Both the position numbers and the translations under genes were made by a program. From Excoecaria cochinchinensis (taxonomy: Eukaryota; Streptophyta; Magnoliopsida; Malpighiales; Euphorbiaceae), in contig CANTUQ010000077.1 of the NCBI GenBank assembly GCA_947683425.1, forward strand, positions 3,589,001 through 3,653,000: 64,000 nt of DNA. Direction: 5' to 3'. This document shows, in pieces, positions 11,635 through 23,398 of this stretch (the first letter of the stretch is position 1; each line of letters starts with the position of its first letter). Below the pieces are notes generated by a model, which worked only from the letters and a program-made list of their open reading frames with translations, ran no database searches and was not told the DNA's origin.

Positions 11635-12713
11635 TTCCTACACCGCCTGGTTTGTACCCTGACTGGTTGCCATAACCTTTCCCAGCAAAGTTATTTTGGC
11701 TTGCTTTTTTCACCAGGTAAGCACCCTTAGCTGCTACAGCAATGTCCTTAAGGGACTCCCAGTCTCTGAGCCCCTTAAAGCTGAGCAGGTCCCTCAAGTA
11801 AGGGCAAGAGTTCCTGATAAATAGCCTGATTTGGTCAGCAGTGTCAGGCTTTCTCTTCATCTCCATGACCCCTATTTCTCCATCTTGTAAGGTACTCATG
11901 GAACGACTCATCATTCTTCTGCTGTAAAAGCTCCAGGTCCTTTAAGGTGACCTCCATTCTGGAACTGCAGTCGTACTGCTTCATGAACTCCTCAGTCAAA
12001 AGGTCCCAATCCTCCTTGGACCTCCTGTCTAACCTATGATACCAGTCCATAGCCGGACCCACTAGACTAAGGAAGAAATATTCCACCTTCTATTTCTTGG
12101 TCAACCCTGTGCCTTTCATCACCAGGGTATACTGCTTAATGTGTGCAGATGGATCCGAAGTACCATCAAACTTCGGCAGCTCTGGCATTTTAAACCTTTG
12201 GGGCAATAGCTCTTCATCCCTCAGATCTCTGTCCTCAGGGTTGATCCCGTTTCCAGTTGATAGCATGCGGGTGATTGCTTCAATCTGTAGCCTCAACCCT
12301 CTCATCGCCTCATCCTCTACCCTGGGTGCTCTGGTCCCCACAGATTGAGGTGCTACTGCCTCTTCATCTTCCTCCTCCATCACAAAATCATCATTGGGAT
12401 TGGGGATTATCGCCCTTCTTGGCTCAGCAGGCACAGCAGCCATATGTTCATTAACAAGCTGGCGAGCAACATTAACTACAACAGTGGCCTCTCTACCAGC
12501 AGGTGGTTCAACTTGTCCCCCAGCATGAACCACCGGGGGCTGTGGAGCAATGGGTGGATGTGGAGCAGCTGGTGGTTGTGGAGCAGCTGGTCGAGCAAGA
12601 GGATAAGCAATTCTATCAGCCATAGCTCTCATCATTTCCAATATTCTTCGCTCAAAATCCTCTAGCCTCCTAGCAAGGTCTTGAGTTGTTAAGGCTCTGG
12701 TCTCTTTTGCCAT
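11588..12713 (-). pseudogene. gag: Tat-like Gag, broken (A2)
   Basis: Gag forms the particle that packages element RNA. The frame from ATG at 12711-12713 gives an N-terminal coiled segment, a proline-rich stretch (roughly residues 45-70), an acidic linker and the retrotransposon Gag core (FDGTSDPSAHIKQY, then DWYHRLDRRSKEDW, then FHEYLTRWRNR). I chose this ATG because B's Gag starts at the same place; an open frame extends further upstream without homology. Two breaks: an in-frame TAG at 12090-12092, where B has a glutamine codon, and a frameshift near 11870. No CCHC knuckle is left. The last 15 or so codons run into the 3' block, so the C-terminus is a deletion junction. Confidence 0.85.
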
Positions 12714-13618
12714 TTGTGATTCTATGGATGACTCTCTGGTCGTTGAGGGTGGCTCAGAATTCCAATCAGACACTAATTCTATCAATCCAAGAGGCAGATC
12801 TATCCTCACCAGCCGACCGTCAGAACCCTTAGTCCACTTCGGTAAATCTATGATGGCTGAAAGATTTGAAATGTTAGGATGATGTATGAATGATATATAC
12901 AATGCATGATCGTGTTGATGCAGCATGGACAATCACATTCAAGCAAGTAGATCCTTCCAACCTTATTACTCCTACACGCGAGGTAATGTAGTCTCTTTCC
13001 TAGGTGAGCTTTATCCAAGGGTTATCAGGGAACCCATTGGATGCGTGTAGTGCACGGTGGAAAACCGACAGCAAAACACTCTTATCTAATGTACATACGT
13101 ATGGGTGCTTGGCCATTATGTATTTAAACAATTCAACTAAATTAAGATGGGCCCACCGGGGCATGAAAGCCTTTGATGAAGACCATTTAATTTGGTTGAT
13201 TTTGTTCAATATATAATGGCCTACATAGCAAGCATTGTATTAAGGAGCATATCACCTAGGGGAAGTATCTATTGCCATTACATGAGCTTTGGTCAAGGGT
13301 GATGATACTTTAAGGCTACCTAAGCATGGTCCCTGCCAACGGGGTCTAGCTCATCACGAGCATAACGATCGATTGGGTTTCCATTTGATATACCACATGG
13401 TACGAGGCTTGGGCTGGTGATTATCCCTAACACTTCCCCACATTGAGTGAACGTAACGTCGTGCTTTGGGAATGCACAAGGGTAAGAATAGGGACCAAAC
13501 TAGCATAATCTAAGGCTCTAGCATGGATGCAATGCAGTTTCGAAAAAGGATGAAAATTTTTAAACTAAAACTCAATTATAAATTTTAAGCAAGGTACTTT
13601 CGAATCGAAGTCTCTTAT
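12714..13618 (-). other. 5' leader of A2
   Basis: Untranslated DNA between PBS and gag. It aligns with D's leader (38570-39247) and, on the plus strand, with B's leader (16300-17025): shared blocks include 'CATTACATGAGCTTTGG' and 'AAGTATCTATT'. The segment nearest gag has a T-rich run ending in AG in both A2 and B, so a leader intron is possible but unproven. Confidence 0.6.
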
Positions 13619-13637
13619 GTCCCCAGTGGAGTCACCA
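13619..13637 (-). other. Primer-binding site of A2
   Basis: TGGTGACTCCACTGGGGAC on the minus strand starts one base after the 5' LTR end. The same motif (TGGCAACTCCGCTGGGGAC) follows D's 5' LTR. PBSs of this kind, starting TGGCGACTCC, are typical of Tat/Ogre elements. Confidence 0.82.
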
Positions 13638-15033
13638 CTGTGACGCGCGTCGAACCCCAGGTCGCCCCGATCGCTCGCCTTTAGGGCGATCGAGAGAGGT
13701 TCATGAAACTTGTAAGAAATTACAAGGGCATCTATTTCGGGCAACAAGGAGGTTTCATGGAGTCGCCACCCAATAGAACATTGGGAAAGTTCGTCTAGTC
13801 TCAGTGAGCCTAAGACAGTGCAGCTATGTCCATTTTGGGCCAGCCAGAGGGGTCTTGGAGGCCTCATCCTAATAGAACATTAGGATGGCCCTCTCGCCTC
13901 GTGGAACCTAGGACTATGCAAATTGAGCCTTTTACAGGACACAAGAGGTGTCTTGGAGGCCCCATCCCAATAGAACATTGAGATGGCCCTCTCGCCTCAT
14001 TGAGCCCAAAGACCAGAGATGGTTCAGGACTTCTCATTTATTCATACCTTGATTAAGTTAAGATTGAGTTTTGAATTTAAGTTTTCATCCCTTTTCTCAT
14101 ACATTTTGATGCAATAATTAGAGCGCCAGTTGGTCATTCGAGAAAAGCAATAAATGAAAGCATAATTAAAATAAAGTAAATAAAAATAAATTACAACAAA
14201 ACTAGGGGCGGAATGCAACTCCCATTGTAAATAAAATATAAATCATACATAAAACGGGTTATTTATCAAGAGTGAGGACATTGATCCTCGTATGCATAAT
14301 TAAAGAAAATAATTTTGAAATGACAATTTATTTGGATGAAAAAACTAGGACATTGGTCCCATTTTATTTGAAAAACCCAATTTATTAATATAAAACTTTA
14401 TGCGACTTTTTAATTAACGTGCATGGAAATAGACAAACTTATTACAAATTACATATTAAATAATAAAAGCCAATAAAAACAAAATAATACTAAAAATGCT
14501 AAAAATATAAACTCCACCAAAATGGTGTCTCCAAACTTCCATGGGCTCCTACTTGGCATTGGAAAACTCACACATGAAAATAATTATTAAAATGAAAAAA
14601 AACAAATGAAAGTGATGTTAGTAATAAAAATGAATTAAACATGTAACATGTAAAAAATGAATTAAAACAAATAAAACAACATGTATAATGTATGACAAAT
14701 TAATTAGATGGCATAATAAAATATAACTTAACACATGAACAATTAAACATGCATAAATAATAAAAATAACAACAATAATAAAATTCAACATGCATAAATA
14801 ATAAAAATAATAATAATAAAATTCAACATGCATGAAAACATGAAAATAATAATGATGATGACAACAATAATAAATTATAATAATGAACAAAACTAATAAA
14901 AATAATAATGATGATTGTAATGACAAATAATAATAATAATAATGATAACACTAATCACAATAATAATAATAATAACAAATAATAATAATGATGATAATAT
15001 CAAAGAATATGAACAATCCAATTAAATATGCAA

Positions 15034-15093
<60 letters not shown>
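15034..15093. repeat. (AAT)n microsatellite in A2 5' LTR
   Basis: About 20 AAT units at the position of the longer run at 7858-7944; the difference reflects slippage since insertion. Confidence 0.95.
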
Positions 15094-15865
15094 TGAACAA
15101 AAATAATGAAAATAATGACAATAATAACATGAACAACGAAATAAGAAACAAGAAATAAGAAATAATAATATGAACAATTAAATAAAAATAAGAATAAGAA
15201 ATAATAATATGAACAATTAAATAGGAAATAAGGAATAATAATATGAATAATTAAATAAAAAATAAGAATAATAAATAATAGATCTAAAAGAATTTACATG
15301 ATAGCTAACTAATTGTAAACAAAAATTTAAAAATTAAAATGGGATCCAAGAATGCTTACCCTCAAAATTGGATGTGATGAATGAAGTTGGATGATAAATT
15401 TCCTTACTTTGATTTAAAGAAATAAAATATATAATGAAATTTTATCCCAACAATAAATAATTGATTTATTTTTCTTAAGGAAAAAATTATAACAAAGAAA
15501 TAAGAAAATTCACAAGAATAAATAATTCATTTATTTGTCTCAAAAATTAAATTAAAAAATCAGATTAGAACACTTGGAGAATTTTTCTTGAAGAAGAAAA
15601 AAAAATAAGAAGAAGAAGAAGAAGAGAGAAAATAATATTTTTCTTAAGAAAAATCCCCCCAAATCCTCTCCAAAAAACCCATTTTATAACTCAAAATAAA
15701 CCAAATTTAATAAATTAATTTAACTCGCATTAAACCCAAAAAACTGAATAATTTGAAGAGTTTAGAAGATAAAAGGTTTTTAGAATTAAATTATGCAAAA
15801 AAAAAGAGGAAAAAACCAAATTTTAGGCCAAAAACCGAAAAAAATTCAAAAATGGGCAAATAGGG

Positions 15866-15960
15866 GCGTTAGGGGGCGAGCGACGCCCGTCGGTGCGCCC
15901 GACGGGCGTCCAGCGCGCAGGCGAGCGCGCCCAACGCCCTGCTGCACCCTGACATTCGCC
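15866..15960 (-). promoter_or_regulatory. GC-rich island with perfect hairpin in A2 5' LTR
   Basis: A CpG-rich island in AT-rich DNA. At 15882-15910 the 12-base arm GACGCCCGTCGG pairs perfectly with CCGACGGGCGTC across a 5-base loop. The island sits where the other family LTRs have theirs, so it may include the transcription start or R region; this is an inference from position. Confidence 0.45.
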
Positions 15961-16200
15961 GAATTTTTTTTTTTTAAATTTTCTAAAAAGCTATAATTTC
16001 AAAACATACCTTTTTTGTCCCAAAATAATTTTTTAAAACACTTAAAATATTTTTTTTAAAATACATTTTTATTTATTTCTATAAATCAATTTGACAAGGA
16101 AATCATCACTTTCAACTTTCATTTTTGCCTATAAATCGGAACACTTAATTTCATCATTGGGAAATCTTGATCTAGGCTGCCTCGAGACCCGGTGTCTACA

Positions 16201-17025
16201 GTAAGGATTCCAAAATATCTCATGTTATCCAAGATCTAGACGCCAACCTCTTAGACCCTAAAAGCGGGCCTCCGGGGACCCAACGCGGGTTGGGTAGACC
16301 TAAAGTATTGATGAGCTAGACCCATTGGCAAGGACCATGCTTGGGTAGACCTAAAGTATCATCACCACCCGACTAAAGCTCATGTAATGGCAATAGATAC
16401 TTCCCCTAGGTGATATGCTCCTTAATACAATGCTTGTTATATGGGCTGTTATATATTGAACAAAATCAAGTAAATTAGATGGTCTTTCATCAAAGGCTTT
16501 CATGCCTCGGTGGACCCATTCTGATGTAATTGAGGTGTTTGAATATATAATAGCCAAAACCCATATGTATGAACTTTAAATAAGAGGTGTTATGCTGCCA
16601 GTTTTCTATCGTGCACCATATGCATCCAATGGGTTCCCGCTAACCCTTAGATAAAGCCCACATAAGGAAGAGACCGTATGACCTCCTATGTGGGAGCAAT
16701 AAGGTTGGAAGGTTTTATTTGCTTGCCTGTGATTGTTGGTGTTTCACAGCATGCTCATGCATTACGTATCATTCATGCTTCATGTGTGTACATCCTATTC
16801 TGTGCATATCATTTTCACATATACATATCATCCCAGTGCATAAATTTTTTCCAAGCATCACATGCATCATTCTAACCCTTTCATTTTTTAGCCATTATAG
16901 ACCGTTTGCCTAGTCGGTTTAGGGGTTCAATCGACTGCCTTATTAGAGGATCTGTGACTGAGCCACCAGAATCAGAATCAAGTGTAGTTAATAGAAATTC
17001 AAAATATTTTCTAGAGTATTCAGAA
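16201..17025 (+). mobile_element. Element B, segment 2: end of 5' LTR and leader
   Basis: Directly after A2's duplicated flank, 16201-16300 resembles the LTR end at 5455-5500 ('CCTAAAAGCGGGC', then 'CGCCCCGG'-like and 'ACGCG' blocks). No PBS is recognisable; the junction has been rearranged, and a short TAGACCTAAAGTAT segment is repeated at about 16291 and 16350. From about 16300 to 16690 the sequence is the reverse complement of A2's leader, so B lies on the plus strand. It continues into a broken gag. Confidence 0.65.
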
Positions 17026-18070
17026 ATGGCCGATTTACCACAAGAGCCTAATGCTACTTGGGTTGTAAGTGCCGAAGAGATGGACCAGAGGTTTCATGAG
17101 TTTGAGAGGAAGGTGCTGGCAATTATCACCATAATGGCACAGCCTACTGGGAAATTGCCTGCTACTCCTGCCGATCGAGGGGGCAAGCTGAACAAGATCT
17201 AGCCAGGGACCCTCCCCCTACAGTAGCTATAATACATCCACCAACTATTGATCCCAGAGCTATAGCACCTATAGAGCGAAGAAGGGGCAGTGCTCATAAA
17301 CCCGAGGATAATTTTGAGGAGAATGAAGAAGAGCCAATGGCAGTAAGAGATAAAGCGCCTAAGACCGAGGACATAATAATGAAAAAGGTGGAAGAAAGAT
17401 TCGAAGCTATGACTCGTCTGCTGATAGTGGGAAAAGATATGAGTCCAGAAGACAGGGATCTGAATAGTGAAAATCTGCTTCCCCAGAGCTTCAAAATGCC
17501 CGATATCCCAAAGTTCGATGGCACTTCAGATCCATCTACGCATATTAAGTAGTACACATTGGTGATGAAGGGAACAACATTGACAAGAAAGCAGAAGACA
17601 GAGTATTTCTGCCTCAGCTTGACAAACCCTGCAGCAAGCCAGTATCACGGTCTAGACAGGAGGTCTAAAGAAGATTAGGACCTATTGAAGGAAGAGTTCT
17701 TGAAGCAATATGATTGCAGTACCAGAATAGAGGTTACCCTCAAAAACTTAGAGCTCTTAGGGCAGAAACCGGATGAGTCCTTCCACAAGTACCTCACCAG
17801 ATGGAGTAATAGGGACATAAAAAAGAAATGGAAGCCTGAACTGCTGACCAGATCAGATTGTTCATCAAGAACTCTTGCCTTTACTTGAGGCACTTACTTA
17901 GCTTTAAGGGGCTCAAAGATTGGGAGTCACTTAAAGACATCGCCATTGAAGCAGAGCGAGAATACATGGCCAAGAGAGCAAGCAATCAGGGCAACCAATA
18001 GAACTATGGCAATGCGGAGGTTAGTAAAATGGCATGGTACCCGAAGGACAAGGGAAATGTCAGCAGCTGA
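17026..18070 (+). pseudogene. gag: Tat-like Gag, heavily broken (element B)
   Basis: A plus-strand relative of A2's Gag. Starting at ATG 17026-17028, recognisable blocks in order are a coiled N-terminus (MDQRFHEFERKVLAI), KMPDIPKFDGTSDPSTHIK, the YHGLDRRSKED core and FHKYLTRWSNR, then RHLLSFKGLKDWESLKDIA near 17885-17945. Breaks include a stop in the spacer near 17200, stops replacing glutamine (17550-17552) and tryptophan (17676-17678), and frameshifts near 17815 and 17870. B keeps glutamine where A2 has its stop, and A2 keeps the tryptophan where B has one, so the lesions are independent. No protease or polymerase follows in the window. Confidence 0.82.
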
Positions 18071-18914
18071 AGTTGCTCAGAGGCATTACTTTAATCTAGA
18101 ACAACCTTTTGTCTTGTGCTTTTAAATGGCTAATTAAGGAAAGAAAGCTACAGCCTCTATCGTATAGACCAGCTAGAGATCAAGGCTTACCAGGTCATAG
18201 GTTTGATCTATTCTGCACTTTTTATCACAACACTAGCCACTTGACAAATGATTGTTGAATCTTAAGGGGTCGGGTCTAGGATCTTATCGATAGCAAGCAG
18301 TTTGTAGTCCCTGGGGAGAAGAGGAAAAGATAGAGCTATTACAGGGCCACATCGCCGCCAATTTTGGAAGCACCGTCATTTGAAGTGTATGCCCAAGAGG
18401 GTAGAAGACTTTTAGCAACCTGAGCCAATAATAGATGAAGATAAAATAAAAGCTTTTTCTTTATGTCCCTAAATTTTGTAATAGCAATGCATATGTCTTC
18501 TCTAGCCATGATAATAGTATGGGCCTATTTTATATGTAAAGTCATATCTTATCGCATCATACATGGTAATAATCATGATTAAGGCATTGTTTCAATAAAC
18601 ACCGCTTCATTCAATCTCAAAGAAAAAGCGTCTTGATTGCATTCTTTTTGATTCCTGAAGTGAGATAAATGTGAGAGACAAAAATGAAAAATAATAATGA
18701 AAAAATGATGATAATAGAGAAAATATATAAAAAGAAAAGCCTTTGCTTGAGCCTAGAATGATGCGCTGAAAAGTGACAAGGGCATTGCTAGGACAATGTT
18801 GCTTCAATTTACCAACATAACATCAAGCAGAGCTTCAAAAGCCATTCCTTTGCTTCCTTAACATCTAGGACGCATATGATGCAACTAAACGAAAACCAAG
18901 CTCAAATTATTAAG
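18071..18914 (+). mobile_element. Element B, segment 3: decayed sequence after gag
   Basis: Decayed DNA downstream of gag with only short frames. A cysteine/histidine-bearing patch near 18200-18260 could be a worn zinc-knuckle region, but I could not fix it. It ends at the TTAAG target (18910-18914) where C inserted; B resumes after C near 46175. Confidence 0.5.
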
Positions 18915-19132
18915 TGTAACACCCCATACCCATACGTAAGGGAGCTCATCCACGGAGAGAGTGAACACTTATATGGATAGGTATCACCAGACAAGCCACA
19001 ACCAAGCATAGACAAAAATAAATAAAGATAGCAGAGGAAGTTAAAACATAGATCTCAAAATTCTTTCATTGATATAACCAAAAGTCATTACAAATTATGA
19101 CAGTACAAAGGTACCTATCACTACAAGAAAAT

Positions 19133-19690
19133 TAGGAAATAGCAACGGAAAATAGCAACGGAATTTACTAATTTTCCGTTGCTAATCAAAATTAGCAACG
19201 GAAAAATCCATTGCAATTTCGGCCGACGCTAAATTTAGCAACGGAATTGACTTCTGTTGCTAAATTTAGCAACAGAAAATCTTTCCATTGCTAAAAATAG
19301 CAACGGAATTTGTTTTCCGTTGCTGAAAATAGCAACGGACTTCTTATTCCGTTACTATTTTTAGCAACGAAAAACAATTCCGTTGCTAAAAATAGCAACG
19401 GAATATATATTCCGTTGCTATTTTTAGAAATGGAATAAGTATTTCATTGCTATTTTTCGTATTTTATTAAAATAATTATAATTCACGTAGCAATGGAAAA
19501 GCATTTCCGTTGCTATTTTTAGCAATGGAACTTCTTTTCCGCTATTTTCAACAGTATAAGAATTATATTTTTAAATAAATATAATGCAATTAGCAACGGA
19601 ATAATAATTCCATTGCTAAAAATAGCAATGGAATAAAAATTCCGTTGCTATTTTTAGCAACGGAAATAGCAACGGAATTGATATTCCGTT
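19133..19690. repeat. Left subterminal repeat region of the CACTA element
   Basis: More than 20 copies of AGCAACGGAA or its complement TTCCGTTGCT, often as facing pairs separated by a few A/T bases so that neighbours can form hairpins. In En/Spm-type elements such motifs are binding sites for an element-encoded protein. Confidence 0.9.
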
Positions 19691-19961
19691 GCTATTTACC
19701 ACAGTGAAAAAAATTATTTTTTAAATTAATATAATTCAAATCCTGTATATATTAATAATGTATGCTTATCGATAATATAATCTCATATAAAAATTGTAAT
19801 ACACAATAATTAAAATCCTGAAAATATATTATAATATTATAAAATAAAAATCCGAAAAAACATGACAAAAGTAAATTCAATATAACATCACTGTAAAGTA
19901 AAAACTAGTGAAACTGTCACAAACACAATATAAATTCAATACAAATGACATATTACAAATG

Positions 19962-20089
19962 CTACATAGGTGGAGGTGAAGGAGGCCGATCTGACTGCGG
20001 AGCACGATGTGTTTCCAAATCTTCAACCCGATTCTTTAACTGCGTTAAAGTTAACATCTGATCATACGCCATAAAACTAGACAACAAAA
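19962..20089 (-). pseudogene. Possible terminal exon remnant of a CACTA protein
   Basis: On the minus strand a T-rich stretch ending TTTGCAG (a splice-acceptor-like site) precedes an open segment of about 42 codons ending in TAG at 19962-19964. It encodes a heptad-like piece (MLTLTQLKNRVEDLETH) followed by a proline-rich tail ending PPSPPPM. A short coiled coil with a proline-rich end could be the last exon of the autonomous parent's protein. I could not recognise the family from sequence alone. Adjacent DNA up to 21450 is AT-rich with no other coding trace. Confidence 0.35.
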
Positions 20090-21489
20090 CTGCAAACAAT
20101 CTTAACAAAAAATCAAGATATCAGAGAAGGGAAAATACAAATTAAAAGCAAAATGAAGCTAGTTTAACTTGGTTCAATATCCAGAGTTCACATCATGACT
20201 TTTGAGTTAAACATCAATGAAGTTATTCAAAATCTATCACAGTTCGAAAAACCATACAAATAAATTTCACTTCTAAGCAGTTGATCACACATTAACGGAT
20301 GGCATGGTGGATGGATACAGGGAATTTGACAGCACCTGGCCAATCTACTTAAATATGTGTATGACAATTATGATATATTATATATTTATGTAATGGGAGT
20401 ATGTTACTAAATTAGTTAAATGTTATTAATGTGAAAATGGTGTGAAGGTTAAAAACTAGGAGCAAATATGTATATTTTTGCATGTATAGATATGTGAACG
20501 GATGTAAGTAAATTATGTAAGTGGTAAAATGTGAATGGTGTGCATGAAAGTATGCAATATAAGCCTTGACCATTTGGTAATAAATAAATGATATCAAACA
20601 TGTGAAATGGGTAAAAAAAAAAAAGGTTAGAGAGGCCACAGAAAGACATGTCTTGTTTTATTTTTGATTAAGAACTTCTAAAGTGTAAGATTCCAAATTA
20701 TGTATTTAAAAATGACATGATTATTAAAAATAAATAGAGGAAAGTGAATTTTATGTTTATGTTAAAATACGGTTGATAAAGCTTTTCATTATCGGGTTTG
20801 GATATTCTTGTGCCATTGATGAATATCTTGGCTGTTGGTTGAACATAATAAATTGTAAGCATTACTTAATAGGTTCTCCTTTAATTAGTAGTCATGTACT
20901 TTACAAATTCTTCACGGAATTTTGAATTTGGCTACTGCATGTATGGTTTAAGCTTTATGGTAAGGTGAAAAATCTGTCGTGCTATATTGTTAGTGAGTAT
21001 AAGTTTTAGGTCGATAAGATTAGGACGGTTACTCGAAATTTACATCCTTACATCCTTTTTAAACATGACAAGCCAACTAACAAGCTGACATAAACTGACC
21101 GATAAAAATAAGGTTTAATTAATTCAACCTCTTTTAAATCACTAAAGCCAAGCCAATTTCTTCATTTTATGTTTTAATCGCATGTTTAAGTAATCATTCA
21201 AAGCATTCAGCCAATTTCTAAGTTCCTCACTTATGTTACACGATATACTACCCAATTCTATTATTTTAATTCAATTGAATTGTATGTCACGGTTTTTATC
21301 CCCTTTCGTAAGCCTAAGTAAACAAATCTAGTTAAAACAACTCAAATAATTGATCAAATTTAATTTAATTAAACCAATTACTCAATTAACACAACCAATT
21401 TATCAATCAATTCCATAAACCATAACAACACACACACTGTGACTATAAAATCACACATTAATAAATTTAATTCTTGTAAAAATCACTTG

Positions 21490-22075
21490 AAAAAGTGAGT
21501 TTGGTGGCCACTTACCAGTTTTTCGGAAGTTTTGGCCCCGTTTACCGTCGCCGGAGCTCCACCTGAGGCACCCAGACCATCGGAAGGAAGCTCGACGCCT
21601 CAGGGTTCCATTTTCGGTGATCACACGCCCATCCGAAGCGCCGTTTAGCTGGAATCTCCGTCTGAAGCTTCGATCTTCTCCTTCTCCGATCTGGTCATTG
21701 CCGGCGATTGAGGGAGATCCACGGGCACCGCGATGTTCATCCATCTGCCGTGAGTCCCCCGGTGCCGTTCGCATCCTCATCCGCCACCGGAGCTGACCGG
21801 GAAACACAAGAGGAGTTTACGGGTTCCTCTCGTTCCGCAGGAATAGCAACACCGTTACGACGGAGGAATTGCCGTGATCAGCAACGGCGAGAAGTCCGTT
21901 GCTCACCGTCTACGCCGCCGACCGCTCGCCCCGTCGCCGCTCCGCTGTCTCGCTCTCTCGGTCTCTCTTTCCCGATCTCCCCTCTTCGTGACTTTCTCGA
22001 TCTCCCTGTTCCTTCTTTCCCCCTCTTACTCTTTCTTTTATTGTTTTTTCTACTCCTCACATTTCCCACATAATT
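21490..22075. other. GC-rich block within the CACTA element
   Basis: A GC-rich stretch stands out from the AT-rich interior and ends in a pyrimidine-rich run near 21950-22070. Frames are open on both strands for about 120 codons, but none resembles a known protein. It could be a captured gene fragment or the 5' region of the parent element. A stretch with CTTCTCCGATCT and GCCGGCGA resembles the GC-rich block in D's LTRs. Confidence 0.4.
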
Positions 22076-22109
22076 TTGCTAAATCTCCGTCACCTATATA
22101 ATTTTAGAC

Positions 22110-23398
22110 TTATAACTAAAAATATAGCAACGGAAAATAAATTCCGTTGCTAAATAGAAACGTATTTATTTTTTCGTTGCTATTTTAGGACCTAATTTTT
22201 TCTCTTTTCATATTGATAGTAACGGAGTCAAAATTCCGTTGCTAAATAGCAACGAAAATATTTTTCCGTTGCAATTTACGATCCATTTTTTCTATTACGA
22301 AAAATATAGGAACGGAATAAATTTTCCGTTGCTAAATAGCAACGGAAAAATAATTCAGCAACAAATAGCAACGGAATTATTTTTCCGGTGCAATTTAGGA
22401 CCCATTTTTTCTATTATGAAAAATATAGCAACGGAATAAAATTTTCATTGCTAAATAGCAACGAAATTATTTTTCCGTTGCAATTTAGGACCCATTTTTC
22501 TATTATGAAAATATAGTAACGAAATAAATTTAGCAACGGAAAAAAATTTTCGTTGCTATTTAGGACCCATTTTTTCTATTATGAAAAATATAACAATAGA
22601 ATAAATTTTAGCAACGGAAAAAAAACTTTCGTTGGTATTTAGGACCATTTTTTCTATTATGAAAAATATAGCAACGGAATAAAGTTAGCAATGGAAAAAA
22701 AATTCCGTTGCTAAATAGAAACAGAATTATTTTTCTGTTGCTATTTTAGGACCCAATTTTTTCTCTTTCCACATTGATAGCAACAGAGTCAAAATTCCGT
22801 TGCTAAATAGCAACGAAAATATTTTTTCGTTGCAATTTAGGACCCATTTTTTCTATTATGAAAAATATAGCAACGGAATAAATTTTCCGTTGCTAAATAG
22901 TAACGAAAAAAATTCCGTTGCAATTTAGGACCCGATTTTTTCCGACTCATTATTTAGAAATTGATAGCAACGGAATCCAATTTAGCAACGGTAATTTTAT
23001 CCGTTGCTACTTTTCTCCATTTAGCAACGGAATTATTAATCGTTGCTAAATTAGCAACGGAACCAAATTTCAGTTGCTAAATTAGCAACGGAAAAATGTT
23101 TCCGTTGCTATTTTTCGCTCCAAATATCTCCCGCATTTTGTTCACGCGATATTTAGCAACGGTATTTACATTCCGTTGCTAATAACCGTTGCTAAATTTA
23201 CGCGCCAAACTTTCCCTCCTCTTTTAGCGACCGAAAATATCGAAAAAAAATTTCGTTGTTATATGTGTGAAACGTAACCGAAAATAGCAACGGAATAATT
23301 TTTCCGTTGCTAAATAGCAACGGAAATGGAATTCCGTTGCTATTTAGCAACGGAAAAAATTTCGTTGCTATTTTTCCGTTGCTATTTCACAAAATTCT
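22110..23398. repeat. Right subterminal repeat region of the CACTA element
   Basis: Dozens of AGCAACGGAA/TTCCGTTGCT motifs. From about 22115 to 22930 they ride on a degenerate 75-90-bp unit that also contains TTAGGACCCATTTTTTCTAT and ATGAAAAATATAG. Closer to the end, motifs are arranged as facing pairs. The region is over twice as long as the left one. Confidence 0.9.

Larger units (their letters stand above)
6465..16200 (-). mobile_element. Gag-only Tat-like retrotransposon A2 (TR-GAG type)
   Basis: A complete minus-strand element of 9,736 bp. The 5' LTR is 13639-16200, the PBS adjoins it at 13619-13637, a broken gag lies at 11588-12713, tandem repeats at 9075-9795, the PPT at 8930-8946 and the 3' LTR at 6465-8929. 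The flanks ATAAG (6460-6464) and GTAAG (16201-16205) form a 5-bp TSD with one change. There is no protease, reverse transcriptase, RNase H or integrase, so any mobility needed enzymes from a relative. Gag-only Gypsy elements with long LTRs have been described in plants as TR-GAGs. The element interrupts B's LTR. Confidence 0.88.
13639..16200 (-). repeat. 5' LTR of A2
   Basis: On the coding strand it starts TGTAGACACCGGGTCTCGAG and ends GACGCGCGTCACA. It is 2,562 bp. It carries an (AAT)n tract at 15034-15093, a GC-rich island at 15866-15960 and the segmental repeats near 13740-14010. It would hold the element's promoter. Confidence 0.88.

Noticed and set aside
21451..22101. Captured host gene in the CACTA element
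   Set aside because: GC content and open frames are suggestive, but no domain or splice structure could be recognised; kept only as a GC-rich block.
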